Positions 12,377 to 26,600 of a DNA stretch of 64,000 bases are shown here, piece by piece. Each line of letters opens with the position of its first letter. The first letter of the stretch is position 1. The DNA comes from Opisthocomus hoazin (taxonomy: Eukaryota; Chordata; Aves; Opisthocomiformes; Opisthocomidae), in NCBI RefSeq assembly GCF_030867145.1, contig NC_134431.1:10493089-10557088 (forward strand). The letters run 5' to 3'. The notes below the pieces were generated by a model that searched no databases, had not been told where the DNA came from, and was given only the letters and a program-made list of their open reading frames with translations. A program made the position numbers and the translations under genes.

Positions 12377-15300
12377 ATCTCCACATCACCGCTGTCCCGG
12401 ACCATGGTCATTCTGTAGCCTCAAAGACATGTCTGGGAGCGGCTGGTGGGGAGGCGTGGGACAGGAGGTGGCACTCAGGGGTCTAAAAAATGTTTGGAAT
12501 GTTTCCTAATTGTCTCATTTTGGTGTGTTTCCCCCAGAAACTAAACACGTTTCTAGCTCACAACAGGCTTTGCTTGGAAAGGTAAACCAATGTTTGGAAG
12601 TGATGACAGAGGGAGGCTCTGCTCTGCCTGCTCTGCTCCTGCCCTGGGTTGTGCAGGTCCAGCGTGATCTCGGCAAGATTTTTCAAATTTTTCTGCTATT
12701 TCAGGCCAGAAAAAAAATCCCCCAGCAAATCTCAGAGCACAGGAAGATCCTCTCCTGGCAGCGCCGGTGCTGGAGAGATGGCTGCACACAGGCAGCCCAA
12801 GCCTGACTCCCGCAGAAAATGGCCTCTTTGGCTTCTCCCTCCTGGCTCCGGCTCTTCTCACGGTCCCCCAGAGCCCTGCCAGAGTCCCAGGATGGCTGGT
12901 GTCAAACAGGGAGCATCATCTCCTCTCCTGCGTGCTCTGCCCGCACCCGCGGTCCCCTGGCCACCCCTGCCCCGATGAGCCCCCGCTCGGGGCTGGGTGC
13001 TGGGTGCCTGGGGTGCAGGGGATGGGCGAAGCGGAGGAAGCCGGCCCCGCGGCCGCTGGCCGGAGCGAGCAGCAGACCTGACGCCAGGCGTGGAAGCGGG
13101 CTCCTGCAGGAGCAATTCAGAGGCTGTTTTAACGTCAGCCAAAATGCAGGGAATAAAAGGAACTTTAATGGGGTCGAAGTTGAGTTGTGCACCCTGGAGG
13201 ATTCCTGGCTGCCTCTGTTCGTGTCAGATAAATAGCCCTGTGACTGCACTAATGTTTAACATCCCCTCTCATTATCTCGCTGGCATCCCCGGGCTCCTGC
13301 AGGGATTGCAGCCAGGCCCCGGCCACATCTTCCCCCCTAGCCCTGTCCCGCTAGCTGGGCTGCAGCAGCAGTTAAGAGCATTTTTGAAATGCGGCCTGAT
13401 CCAGGGCTAAGGAAAAGAATATATGAGCTGAGCTCAGCACCGGTCCCACCACAGGGCGAGAGCCGCAGGCTTCTCCCACCACTGGGAGAGCCCCCGCGCC
13501 TTGTCCCTGCGGGCCAGCCCTTTCCTGGTGCCGTTGGCTGGCCAGGCACACATGGTGCCAGCCTCAGTCCCTTCCTTGACTCAGTTTCCCCACCTGTAGT
13601 GCAGCCTTCTTGTACCTGACAATATTTTCTAAAGAGCTTTGAGGTTTTAAGCTGGTTGGAAATACCATGCTTTTATTTTCATTTCCCTTTGTCGTAATCA
13701 CAGCTCAGCAGCAACGCACTTCCCAGCCGCGAAGCCTCCCCACGTGGGCAGCACTGCAGCGGGGTCCGGCAGCACCCACGGCCGCCCCTCGCCAGCTGCA
13801 TCGCCCAGTCCGTGTTATCTCCCAGGGGCAGCTGAAACCCAGCGCTTCGCTCACCTCTCGAGTGTGAACTGCCAAGTGCGTCTCAGAACAACCCTACAGC
13901 TCCAGGGGCTGCTTTTAAGACAAATATTTTACTGTGGAGACCCACAGCAAATGAACAATTAGGCTGCCAGTGCAAAGTTTCCAGGATCCCACCATCCACG
14001 TGTTGAACCGTCATGCCCACAGCTGTAACATCTGTCCTCCAACGCCCGGCCCTTGCCTGCAGTCCTGCTCTTCTGGGAGAAGCCCCTTTCTGTCATCCAG
14101 GTGTATCCTTCCTCCACCCGGTTTCAGGGGGAGAGTTACTGCCCAGCTGCCCAGCTGGGGCTGAGCTATCGTGTCACTGTGAGCCCTTCTCCGGCACAGC
14201 CGGGGCAGGACGTCAGAGCAGCTGGTCCCCTGACAGCAGTGGAGGTGACAGCAGATGCCACCAGGTCGGGGGCTGCTCTGGTTCCCCACGTTCAGGGGAG
14301 CCCATCAATACTTTTCACCCTCTCTGTGAGTCCCCGGGTGGCTTTCTGGCACTCGGGGACAGGATTAGCTCTCAGCGCTTGCCAACTGGAAAAAGTCCTT
14401 ATTGTCACCTCGGTGGGGACGCAAGGATGTGGTGCTGGGGGGCTGCCTGACCCCAGGTCTGCCTACAGCCTGCCTGCCTGGCTCACTTCTCCTTTTGGGC
14501 ATTTAACACCGTCTGGAAGATGCGTCAGGGGGAGAAGAGGAGACAGACAGACGGACGGGAGCTGCTCTGATGTAAAACAGAGACGGGGAAGTGAGAGCGG
14601 AGCCTGTGAACGCCCCGGTGAGAAGCCGCGCGCCGGGGATAGGGCGAGAAGCACGTTTGTGTCATTACTCATGGAGCAGCTGGCAGGGAGGCACGCAGAG
14701 AGGGCCAGATCCCCGCTGCTAAAGCACTGCTGACTTCGCACGGGCTTACCAGGAGGGAGCACAGCCCGAGTGCTGTGCCAGGATCCGGCCTCTTCCCGCT
14801 GCGGGAAGCGCAGAGGCAGCTCAAAGTGTGGAGCCAGGGATGCTCCGTGGCCCCGGGGCTGGTGCAGGGATGCATCATGGCGTCTCTGTCCGAAAGGGAA
14901 GAGGAGGAGGCAGGCAGGGTGGCCCCACGCAGGGAGGACAGCCCCACACCAGGACCCACCGCGCCGCACAGCCCCTGCCCCATGCTGGCCAGGGTTTCCT
15001 CCACTGATCTTTACAAACATAAATAGGGCAAAGAAAAAGAAGGAAAAACCCAGGGGAGGAAACAGCCCATCCCCAGCAGCCCTCAGCACGCATTTCCTCT
15101 GCCAAGCGGCCGGGAAGGGCTCGGGCGGATGGCAGGGCCGTCTCCACGCCGAGTCCCAGAGCTGCAGCTCACGCTCCTGCTTCCAGCAGGGAGACCACAC
15201 CTTGCATGAAGCACATCAGCTCCCCGGGGCTACCAGCACCCCTTTTACCATCTCCGACTGGGTCTGCAGCGGGAATAGCCAGGCAGGACCCTCTTCCAAG

Positions 15301-18300
15301 GACGCGGGGTTGTGATACAGCTGCACAGGGGCTCATCCCCCAGCCCTTTGCAGCCTGGAGTTCCCTTTGAGGCCATAAAAAGAGCCGGGAGCCTCATTGC
15401 GTCTGTTTGGGAAGGGTGTGAATTCCCCGGGCAGCTCGCTGTGCCCTCGCAGGGGAATGCAGGGCTGCTGAGGGACAAGCACAGAAATTCCGCTCCTGGC
15501 TCCTGGCGCGCGGGCGCTGCGGAAGCAGCACCGGGAAGCAGCACCATGGGGGCACATGGCGTGGGACAGAGCCACCCGCAGCACCCTGTCCATGGGCAGG
15601 ACTTTCCCAAGTTGCCAAGGTGTGGCTGCAGGGAGGTGTCCCCGGTGTGAGGCAGCAGCTCGGGAGGGTGCTGGTGGGGAGCGCTGGGGCCACGCTTGCC
15701 AGCGGTGGGGAGGAAAGCCCTGGCACCCGCCCCTGGGGATCAGCCTGGGCCAGCTGCTCAGCACCCGGCCTTTGGAGACAGCCCAAAGCTTTGCTTTTGT
15801 GCGAGTTTGCATCCCAGACTGGGGTATACCTGGAACCAAAACCCAAAAGCTTTGAGGATGCTTGCGGATGAATCCTGCATGGACTTTGTAGCCCAGCTTC
15901 ACCTGCCGAGACCACCCTAACCACTGCCATGGGCCTGGGGTCAGTTTTTACCTTCCCCCACATTGATTAGTTGATGCACAGTGTGAGTGACCCCAAGCAT
16001 CCCCCCAAAACCTGAGCTGGCTCCTGTTAGGTCCTCAAGACAGCCTTGGAGAATGGGTCAGTCTTTGAATTAACACTTTAAACTGTCCCAGGCAATCCTT
16101 GGACAAATCTAAACCCTCTTTTTTGTAAAGGTGTAGAGATTGCTGCCTTAATTAGCAACCAAAATCACACCTCAGCACCAGCCCAATGCCGTAGCTCTGT
16201 GCAAAGATCTTTGTGGGGTAGCCTGGGAAGGTGTTGGACAAGCCCCGTGTTAGCTGGAGCGGCTGCTGCAGGAGCGGAGGAGCCGGGGTTCAGCGGGAGG
16301 TGGCTGTGCAGCCTGGGCTGCGGGAGCTCACGCGAGCGGGGGCTTTTCGCTGGTGCGTTGGTCACCTGGGGAGCTCATCGCTCTGCAGGCATCCTCTTGT
16401 CAACCCGCGATGGGGCTCAGGGACCCACAAGTCATCTGAGGGATTCGCATTTCCCCCAAAATAAAACGCCGCTTGTGCAGATGGAGCCAGGAGCAGTGGG
16501 AGAGCTGAGACCCCCCCTGCACCCCACAGTCTGGCCGGGTGCAGCCCTCGCCCCGGGGGGGGCACAGACCCTGCTGGTGGGGGACAGATGATGGAGCCGC
16601 AATGCTGACGTTAGCCAGAGAGCTGGAAAGTTTTCCACATACCAGTGTTAGCAGGAATGTTATTTACTGAGCGAGGGAGAGGTCTGACAGCACAGCAGCA
16701 TCTCGCCCGGCTCTTCCCCATGTATGGATGTGGACCGGCGTTACTCAGCAGGATGCGGCACAGACAGAGGCACCGGCGCCGGGGCATGGCTCTCCTCGGA
16801 GGAAGCTGGATGCGGGACGGGGGGCACCTCCCCGCGCCCCCAAACAGCCGGCTGGGCTTTGCGGGGTAGAAGAGCATGATTCACACCCCAAGGAGCAGCA
16901 GATTGCCCTGAGCCACGCTGGGGTGGCTCCCGGGGTCCCCGCGGCCGCCTGCCCAGCTCAGCCGGAGTTTGTAGAAGTGGGGGGACGCAGGTGGGACATG
17001 GCCACCAGCACCTGGCCCTGGGGACACGGCGGGAGGCTGCCTTCATGGGGAGCCAGATAGTGGAGCACCGCGCTGAAACGAAACTCAAACCCTCCCTTTC
17101 CCTTAATACGCCTTCTTACAGCTCAAAGCAAATATTATTATAAAAGCGGGATTTCACTTCCCATTTGTATTTCTGATGTTTGGTGAATGCTGACAGTGAA
17201 CATTTTCAGCATAACACTGCTTCCCAAACCTGCGGACTTCTCCCAGCTGTGCTGTGGCCCCGGGGAAGCCCGTCCATGTCCCTCCCGCCCAGGGCTGCCC
17301 GCGGATGGGGGGACGCCCACTGCCCCCCGGCCTCCCGGCTGCCGCTCGGGGTAATTATTGGTCATAGAGGGGGTGGATTTTCCTGAGTCACAGGCACATC
17401 CGAAGGCCCTGCTCTTGTCCCTGAGGACTTCAAAGACTTCACAAACATAAATAGGTGCAGCCCCGGAGTTAAGTCAATAGAGCCTCCTCTGCCAGGGTGG
17501 GCATGGGGGGTGCGGGTCCCAGCTGCCTCAAAAGCACCCAGGGTTGCTGGCGTCCACTGTACACACTCAAGTGATTACACACAGGCACTTTTCTTCTCCC
17601 AGATGCAAATCCTGTGCTGTTTCGCCCCTTGGATGCTCTCACCGCTCCCCCTGCATCCTTGCCCCTGGGCTGCCGATATTCCCAGGAGCAGCCCCAGCCG
17701 GCACCGGGAGCAGGCGGGCAGGGAGAAGCAGTGGGGATTATTCCCAGGCAGGAGGCATTTTGAGGGTGGCTGAGCAGATGTGAGCGTGTTTCCCAGCGCT
17801 GACTGGCCGGGGAAGTTCACAGCGTGACTCATGCGCTTTCCCAAGTCCCTGAATCGCAGCATTGTGCTGAGAAATCAGCAACTCGCCGTCACCCTCCCGG
17901 CACGGCAACATCCCTCCTTGGTGCCCGCGCCACGATAGCCTCCTCGGGCCCCGCAGCTCAGACCCAAGAGGAGTGACCTGGGGAGAAAAGGAGCAGCTTC
18001 TCCTGAAGCCGTTGCCTCCACCGAGGGCCAGGCTCGGTGCTGAGCCACTGATACGCTTTGACAGACCAGAGGCCCCAGAGCTCTCCACCAGCTACTTTAA
18101 AATGCCTCTCTTTTCCTTGGTGTCCTGGGAAGCAAACAACTTGCACAGGAGGGCATGCATACGTGTGCTCCCTCAGCAAACAAGTCGGGGGGAGAAAAGA
18201 AAACCAAGAGGAGCTTTTTCCCGGCGCCCCTCCGCCAGCACCACACCTCTCCCCGCACGCCGAGTACACAGTTTATTTTCCTTCCCATTAAAGTCTCCCC

Positions 18301-21300
18301 ACCAGCCTGGCTCTGGGAAACTCAATTTATGCTCAGAGCTCTGGGTATATTATTCCTAGCGGGAACAGAGCCGGGCAGTCAGTGCGGAGGCGGCTCAGGC
18401 AGCCGAACAAGCTGGTCTTTGGTTTCGCGCCGGCAGCGCTGTGCGGGGACGGGAAGTCCCCGTGCAGACAGAAAGTCTGCAGCACCGTGGCGTCGGCTGC
18501 CCCGTGCCATCGCGGGCTCGGCCAGGGCTGGGGACAGAGCAACGGTGATGGGAGGGCTGGGCGGCTGCAGCGGTGCGGGGCAGAGGGAGGGGAGGGGGTT
18601 GCTCTGGGGCTGGATCCTCAGGTCAGCACGCGTCCCTGGCCGGAGCAATGGGCACCTCCCATGTATCCCGGGACAACGGCCCTGATGGGTCCTCTGTGCC
18701 ATGGGGCTGGCATGCCCAACCCTACGGCACGGAGCCAGCCTCTGCCAACCGGGCACAGCATGACACAGCTGTAAAACTGGGAGGCTCAAAGGGTGGTGAG
18801 CGGAAGGAAAGGCTCTTCATTTGTCCCCAAGAGCCTGCTCCAGTCCCCGCCACCGCTCAGAGATGCTCCACGAGCCCCGAGCATCTCTGTCCCACGGCCC
18901 ATCCCTAGCCAGCACCCCGGGAGCAGGGAGCACAGGTTTGAACAGGGTAGATCTGTGCAGGGGGCATTCCCAGCGCTGTGCCAGGCGTTTTCCAGCTGTT
19001 TCACTGTACCTGAGCTGGCTGCGCTGGTACCTGTTGTACTTTCCCCCAGCAGGGCTGGTACGATGGAGAGAAAAGCCATGCCTGTGCCTCCGCCACCTCC
19101 TCTTCTAGACCCATTTTATGTGACCTCAGCTGAGTTATCCCCCCAAGTGTCTGGCGCGAGCAGGAGGTGACCTGCCATCCCCACAGCTGTTTTTTCCCCT
19201 GCTTTGCAGGGTTACAATAGCTCCTTGTTCCTCCGTACGCCCCACTCCTGTATCACATCCTACACGACCGCTTTGCAGTGACCTCATCTTTTTTTTTTCC
19301 GTGCCTCCTGCTTAGACCAAGGCCACGCCGCTGTGACCCAGCCTCTGCCCCTCGCCGTCTCCCAGGGTTGCCGGAGGGGATGGGGGTCCCCGGGAGCCAG
19401 CCAGCCCCCCTCGCCCCAGCGCCCGCGGGGTAGCGCCAGCGCCCAGGGACCCCCACAACCTGAGCATGCAACCTGTGAAGGTTTGCAGTCCTGGCTAAAG
19501 GGCCATCTGTGAAATCCATCTGCGGCTTTTTCCTGGATTTTTAACCCTTTTGTCCCCACCCAGCCTCTGTCCTGCGATGCTGAGCAGCCCCCCCAGATCC
19601 TGCCTTTCCTCTGGGGTACACAGTGACTCCGTAGGGTGCAGCCCCATGAGGGACCTCACCCCAGGGGTGGGTTTGGTATCACATACCTCTTCGGTTTCAC
19701 ATGCTGTAAACACCTTGGAAACCCAACGCAGCTCAGCAGCCCTGCACACAAGGCATCTCTTGCCCAGGTGGTGTAGGACAACTTGGCATCTCTGGCTGGG
19801 CAGCATTATTTTGGCTTGACAACACAGTCCATTTCCAGGGCACAAGTTTTTTTTTATTTCTGGGACCTTTCCTGCGCCCTGTCCCCTCCCAGCTCTTTCA
19901 TGTGGTGTTCACAGGAGCCCGGCTGACATAAAGCAAGAGGAAATCACCAAAGGCCTTCCTGCCCTGGGGTCTGGGACCTTCACACGCGGCCAGGGCTGTG
20001 GTTAGCCAGAAGCAAACATTTGTGGTGGCCAGGGGCTGGTGAGAAACCAAGAGAGTCGTCCACTCCTCCTGGCAATGCTCATCCAGCCCAGGGTGCTGAG
20101 GGAATGGACTGCCCAGCCATGGTGGGCACCAGAAGCAGAGCAGGGCTGGACTTCTCCTGCCTTACACCCAAGTCCAGCCTACACACTGGGCTGGGTGCCA
20201 GGGCCAGGGCCAAGCCTCCCCTTGGGAGCCACGCACCCGATTTCTGCATGCCTGGAGGAGCCCTGCTTGGTGGCACACGCACCCCGGGGTCCCATGCTGC
20301 CTGTGGATGGCCGTACCTCCAGGCTGATGGGGTTGAAGCACAGTGACCCTTCAGCAGGAGCTCCAGATCTTGATTGCTCACACCCTGGGTGCAGGAGCAG
20401 CTGAAAGCCATCTGCCTGTTATCAGCCCATGCAATAAGACCTTCCTCTGGCTCTGCCCATCTTAGGCTTCATCTATGGAGGGGAGGTTTTGGCTGCCCAA
20501 GGGCAGACTGGGCCAGGCAGAAGCACTCTCTCAAGTACCATGCTCTGTTTCTGCAGCATGGGCACCCAGGGCAGCAGGACCTTGCTGGGGGGATGTTGTC
20601 ACCTGTCCTGGTAAGTCATGAACTTGGTGATGTTGTGGGAGCTAGTGCAGTCCCCATGTCCGCAGGGGATGCAAACATGAGGTCCCCAGTTAGGGAATGC
20701 CCACTAATACCACCATCTTCAAGGGAGCTATGCAGATACACTTCAGTGAGCACAAAGGAGGACCCAGGTCCTTCTAAGGCTTTTCTGTTTAAAACCATGA
20801 GGCCTTGGGATCCATGTGGGCAGCTGGGGGGGTTTGCCTGTGACCCCACCTTGTGCTTTTGAGATGGTGCTTGTCTGGCGCCTGCTTGTGCAGTGGGAAG
20901 CTGGGGCAGATGCTTTGCTGTGAGTGTAAGCCTTGGAGCAGGGTGGCACATGCCTGCAAGCATCAGCATGAGCTCATGTCTGCCGGCAGCGACGCAGCCT
21001 GAAGAGCCTTAAGTAGGTGTTGAAAATTAGGAGTTTCTTTCAAGAAGCTCTCGGGGTGGGAGGCACCGTGTGGCTCAACACTGATTGATAGTGTGCAGCT
21101 AGCTTGCAGCTGGGCATCGCCGCTCCTGGCTGTGAAGACCCCAGTGCTGGCAGCATGGGGGGCATGAAGACTTGGGGGGCATGGCCAAGCCCTGCTCCCC
21201 CCACGCATGCAGCTGGGCATGTGGCCACCAAAATGCTCCTCTGGCCCTCCTGAACATGGGGCTGGGGGTGAGAAGGGAGAGGTGCCTCTGCACCAAACCC

Positions 21301-22849
21301 TGGTTGATGGAGACACACAAGGTGGACACACTGCTCAGTCCTGCTCTGTGTCCTCCAGAGCCTGGGAGCTGCCCTACAACCCCTGGTTATCAGTACTCCT
21401 CTATCACCTGCGACAGTGTGCCCTCAGGAGGCTCCGTAACAAGAGCTGCCCCACTTTGCTGTTGTAGATCTTTGGGGTTCATTGGTGATGCTTAGAAACT
21501 AAACCCCTGCCTTCCTTCACAGCCAGTTCCCCAGTACGGTGACTGTGTTTGGGGAGCAGTGCTGGGCTGGCTCTGTGCCTGGAGCAGGTGTGGGGCTCCC
21601 TGCTCCAACAGTCAGGGCAGCTTCTCCTGCCTCAGCTGCCTCCGTTTGCTCTCATCTCAGTGTCTGTCTTTCCTGCGAATAGAGCTTTTCTCGAATCCTT
21701 CCAAGAGGGCCAGGTGAGGGCTGTACCTCATCATGGGTGCTGCGAGGCTGTGTGCCCACGTGCCGCGGCAGAACACGAGGCCTGTCCCACAGGGTTACCC
21801 TGCAACTGCCGCAAACAATTGTGACTTACCCTGATAAAGTCAACAGTGGAGTGAGGGGAAGCACGCCAGCCGCTTCGCAGCCTTTTGGTCAGGCCAGAAC
21901 TCCTCCTCTGTGTACACACTGCTTTGCAGGTCCCCGTGCCACCAGTGCAGCCACTCTCCATGGGTTCCTCCCAAATAGTTAACACATGAAGTACAGCTGG
22001 ACCCTTCCTATGCGATGCTGCCTTGGCAAATGTCTGCTCGAAAGGATGGCCAGGTTTCCCTGGGAGGGGGAGGGTTTGGGTTGGACAGGGATGTTGTGGT
22101 TAATACACTCCCTGGGGAGGTGGCAGGGACCCCTGCTCAGCCCAGCCAGCTGCAGACCCCTGCCTGGGGCTTGGATCGCAGCCAGGTGGGGCAGAAAGCA
22201 CAGGATGAGAAATGCACGGTGCAGAGCCCCTGTGAGACTTGGTGTGCGGCAGGATCGGACCTTCCCCTGGGTGCTTCACGCTGCGGGGATCATGGCTTGC
22301 AGGGTGGTGGGATCCCTTGCAGGCCGCTGGGAAGGCGGCGATGTGCCGAGGGGAGAATGCCAGGGGCGAGTCATTCCCTGCGCCGAGCCAAGCCTTGGGA
22401 TTTCTGGGCTGTTTTCCACGCGTCTCCGTACGCTGGAGCTGTTGGCTTGCAGCGCCATGGTGCAGGCTGTTCCCCCAGCCTCGGCGCCTGGCTGCAGCCC
22501 GCAGCGCTCAGCAGCCAAGAGCAATCCCCGTCCCTCGCTGCGCGCCACCACTAAGCCCCCAAATATGCCGATAACAGCCACTTGTGCAAGACGCCGCTTG
22601 CATTAGCCTGCCTGGAGATTAGGTAACCCTGTCCCGAGACCTTGGGGCGGGTGCTGCGGCAGAGCCCGTGACCCACGGGCAGGAGCCCCTGCTCCCCCCT
22701 GGCACGGCAGCCCCTTTGAGCCCCTTCCCCTGAGCACGGCGGCCCCTGAGGGGGTCCCAGCCCCGGGGCCGGACAAGCATCGCCTGCCTCTGACAGCGAG
22801 CGTTGGGGCTGCTCTCTGGTGCTTCACCCCGGGAATATCTTGTGGCAAG
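12377..22849. other. GC-rich noncoding interval
   Basis: Apart from the MIR-like relic at 13560, I see no gene or repeat here. GC-dense segments include 13020-13080 and 18360-18620. AT-richer patches lie at 13110-13260 and 17090-17215. Open frames up to about 245 codons (for example 14463-15200, minus) have no recognisable domain. Confidence 0.65.
13560..13655 (+). repeat. Probable MIR-like SINE relic
   Basis: The order GACTCAGTTTCCCCACCTGTA (13578-13598) followed by AATATTTTCTAAAGAGCTTTGAGG (split across 13621-13644) fits the 3' half of a MIR-type element in plus orientation. The copy is degenerate. Confidence 0.5.
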
Positions 22850-23230
22850 GGGTTTCCCTGCCCCGTTATGCCTGTGTATTGGCTTTAAATTGGAGTTTCA
22901 GGTGTTACTGACCGTCTCCTTTCGTGTGGCAAGAGGTATGAAGTACACGTTGCTGCCGGAGCCAACCGGGAATGTTTTAAAGAAATGCTGTTAGCTGAAA
23001 ACGATCAATGAGCTGCAATCAATATGGTGGAAAAAGGTTGATTTTGGTTAACTTCTTTGCCTGAAAATATGTTCCCACTGTTGTAGCTCTGTGAAAAATC
23101 TAATTTTTTCCAAGCCCATATGATTTCTTTTCCCCATGAAATATAAGCTAATTAAATGCACTTAAAGACATTCTGTATGTTCAAAGTGAAAACAAAATAT
23201 TTCAGGAGTGTCTGAATGAGGATGGAAGAA
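22850..23230. promoter_or_regulatory. AT-rich island, candidate conserved element
   Basis: About 380 AT-rich bases bounded on both sides by GC-rich DNA. It has no repeat hallmark and no frame of note. It includes AAACGATCAATGAGCTGCAA (22998-23017) and AAATATAAGCTAATTAAATG (23139-23158). Confidence 0.3.
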
Positions 23231-23528
23231 CTGACCGAAGCTGATTTAATTCAAGACTTTCTGTTGGGAAAGAGCCTTGAAACTTTTCTTCCCCCCCCTT
23301 TGGGAGGGGAGATTTCCAAAACCTCGACTGCTTTTCTGTGTTGTCAGCTGCCCTGGGCACCACGATGGGTGTTTGCTGTCACCTGCTCTGCTCCGGAGGT
23401 GCTGGGCTGTGCAGAAGGGATACAGCCAGAGACCTATGGGACACAGTGGTGGGGGGACAGGGACTGGTGTGTCAGACCTATGCAGGGTCAGGGCTGAAAC
23501 GTGGCCCCTGGGGCCACCTGCACAGCCC

Positions 23529-23605
23529 TGGGGTTGGGGCAGTGGAGGAGCTGGGGGTGGGAGGCAGGGGAATGTTGGGGTCCTGTGGGGCAGCCGGGGT
23601 GCTCA
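23529..23605 (+). other. G-quadruplex-prone tract
   Basis: At least eight runs of three to five G occur within about 75 bases on the plus strand, with short spacers. This is sufficient for intramolecular G-quadruplex formation. Confidence 0.6.
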
Positions 23606-26600
23606 GGCAGTGCCAGGTGCCCCAGTGCCTGACGATGCAGGTAAGCCAGCACTGCCGAGGGATGTGGGGACAGGCCTCGCAGGGGGCTTGCCTGGATCCG
23701 CTGCTGGGTATGTGCCACTGACTCGTGTTACCAGCAGAGATGCTCTGTTGGTGGATGTTTTGAAGGCAAGCCTGGATAAAAGATGATTGTAAGCACAGCC
23801 CAGACTTGATGTTGTTTATTAACAGACTCACTCAATTGCAACTTCTTGGGCCCTTTCCAGCATGCTGTAGTACAGCAGAAAGCTTCATGAATTGGGCTCC
23901 ACAGAAAGCAGCAGTTCCTGCCCTCCCTGCAGAGCCACTCGGCCACCTCTCTGCAGTGAGGAGATGTGGGATGCAGCACCCTGGGACAGGGCTGACCCGG
24001 CACTGCGTGGCAAAGTTTCTTTCCAAAGTTTTAGATCTGTGGTGAGCTGAAGAAAAGCCCTGTGTACCCCAGTGCAGAGCTCGTCCACCCTCAGCACCCC
24101 TTCATGGGGTGACAGCCCTGCCGGGAAGCTGGGTGCCAGGCTGTGGTGCCTGCATGGGCTCCAGTCCCCAGACCAGGCAGGTGACACCTGCTTCAATACA
24201 CACTTCGGTAGGTCCAAATAAAGCAAATTTGGGGCTTTCCAGGCCTTTCCTGCTCCCCTCCTTCCTGAACGTGTGTATCTGCCAGGTCAGAGGGAAGGCA
24301 CGGGAACCTAGTGCTGTCCTGGGCTGTGCTGAAAGCACAGGTCAAAATGAGCTAATTCCTGTGGGGAAGGGATGGATCCGGCCTCTGAGGACCCTCCCAA
24401 CATCACTAGTCTAGATAAACATTCCAATAAACATGGGCTGATGCAATTAGCACATGCAGGGGGGACACCAGCCTGTCTCCCTCCTGCCTGGGGAGGGGGA
24501 GCGGCTGGGGAGGGCCGGGGGCCCTGGGGACCTCCAGATCACCTTCCCCGGCAGCCTGTTAATATCCAAAGTGGCTGTGATAAGAAGCAGTTGCTGGGGC
24601 CGCAGGTGGGAAGGTGTCAAGTCGTACGCACGGAGCTATAAACAGTGCGTGCCCATAAACCAGATCAAAGCAGAAAGAGTTTATTTTCAGAAGGTCTGCT
24701 TCCTCCGCAGAGCCCGGAGACAAAGAGCTTTTGGGAGAAGGGGGGAAGGAGAGGGAGGAAAAAAGGGAGAGCTAAAGGAGAATAGGATGCATTGGCCGTG
24801 CTGATTTCTGCTGCGTGGATCGCACGCTCCCGGGCGATGCAGGATGCTGAGCGGCCCTTTGCTGCGGTTGCGTCTGGCAGGTCCAGGAGCAGCTGGTGCC
24901 GAGGGAGATGGTGGCAGCTCCCCGAGCCCTCCCACAGCATCCCCAGTGGGGCTGTGCCCCAAGGGGGACATGGGGCCCCGGCCCCTCCACGGCAACATGC
25001 GCTGGGCTGCTGTGGGCAGCTGGGACAGGGCTGTTCCCTGCCTGCCTGGAGCACCTGAGCATGAGCCTGTAAGTCACAAGCCCTTGAGCAAACTGTTGTG
25101 AAACGCTTGTTGGTTTGCAGAGTCCATCCCCACTGTCCGTCCCCCGGATCGCAGGGCTCAGCTACAGGACCGGTGTTGGGGGGAAGCGGGCACCCAGGGC
25201 TCCCACCTGCCCCTCGGCCGGGGAGGTCATGGTGGCCACAGGCAGGAGGAGGAGGAGGAAATCCAAGAGGGGGAAGGCAGCCGTGGCAGGTTTGTCAGCA
25301 ATCAGAGCTCAAGAGGTCAGAGAGCAGATGTCGGGGCTGTAATGAGTGCGTGTCAGCTCAGAGACGCCTGTATCCTGTGCTGCTCAGGCTCCCCTCGCCC
25401 TCTTATTTAGATAGAAAATTCCCAGTCCTTTCCCACCGCCTGGCTGTGAAATGAGCCAGATGAAGCTGTTTGGGATCTCAAGCTTGTTCAGTTTTAATTC
25501 TAGTTGAGGATAGCACTTGGAATCTACCCATGCACTACCAGGGTTGGGTGCCACAGCTGCAGGCTCTGACTGTAGTATATTCCTGGGGAGAAGCAGCCAC
25601 GTTGTCACAGTGCATTTTCCACTCCTCCTTTGTATTGATGCTGGTAGGCTCAGAGGGTCAAATCCTGACCACCCTTCTCCATGGGGAGAGCAAGAGCTTC
25701 TGGATCTGCCCCAACCACACCAGCGCACCCTTTCCAGCAGTGCCTTGGTTGCAGAGGGCACCAGACGCAGGCAGCCCCTCGGGCTCTCGCACCCCAGCCC
25801 GCTCCCAGCAAGCAGGGGTACACCCGCAGGGAACAGCCCATGCTAGGAAATAGGTAACATCTATCCCCACATCACCGGCACGCAGCGCGCTGCTGGCCGG
25901 CCCCACTTGTGCTGTGTGGTGGGCACCGGCGTGCCGGGGCTGTGCCTGCAGCGCTGCAGGGGCATGCGGCCCTCGGTGCTTTTCTTAACCAGCCTTGCGA
26001 AGGGGAGGCACGGCTCTTCAGGAACTTCATGCTGGGACTGTAACAGACTTCGCTCTGTCCCAGCAGCACGGGGTCTGATGTGCCGGTCCCGCAGCCCCCC
26101 GGCTCTCCTGGGGTGGCTTGTGCTGGCCCCTGCCCTGCGGGGCTCCTGTGGGCCAGGTTTTGAGCCACAGCAATTAAATGCCTAGATTTTTTCAGGGTTG
26201 CTTTTCCTGCAGCCCCTGGCAGCTTTCTGAGCCTGCCTTCTTGGTGAAGTCAGAGTAACGGGCCCGCTTTCCCCGGGAAGGCAGCGGCACCGGTCCCACA
26301 CTGCCCTGGCAGCACCTGCTGCTGCGCCAGCCGTTACCTTCCCATTCATAACCACCGCCAGGGAAACACATTGCATGGCCTGCAAGGGAAATTTCACTCT
26401 GGTTCGCACAAATATTTATCCCACCTGTTTCCTGCCGGGGCCGGCTCCGGGCCCGGAGGACACGGTGGGTCACAGGCAGCAGGGCAGAGGAAGCAGCGGG
26501 GAACCGGCTGCTTCTCACACAAAGACCTTTGGTCTGCAGGGCTGTGCGGTTTGCGGCAGCCGTGCTTCTCTCCAATGCGTTTTCCTTAGCTATGGGTGTG

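Noticed and set aside
23690..23790. Phrases resembling the CR1 3' region (TTTTGAAGGCAAGCCTGGAT)
   Set aside because: Only a short partial likeness with no terminal repeat or other CR1 landmark nearby.
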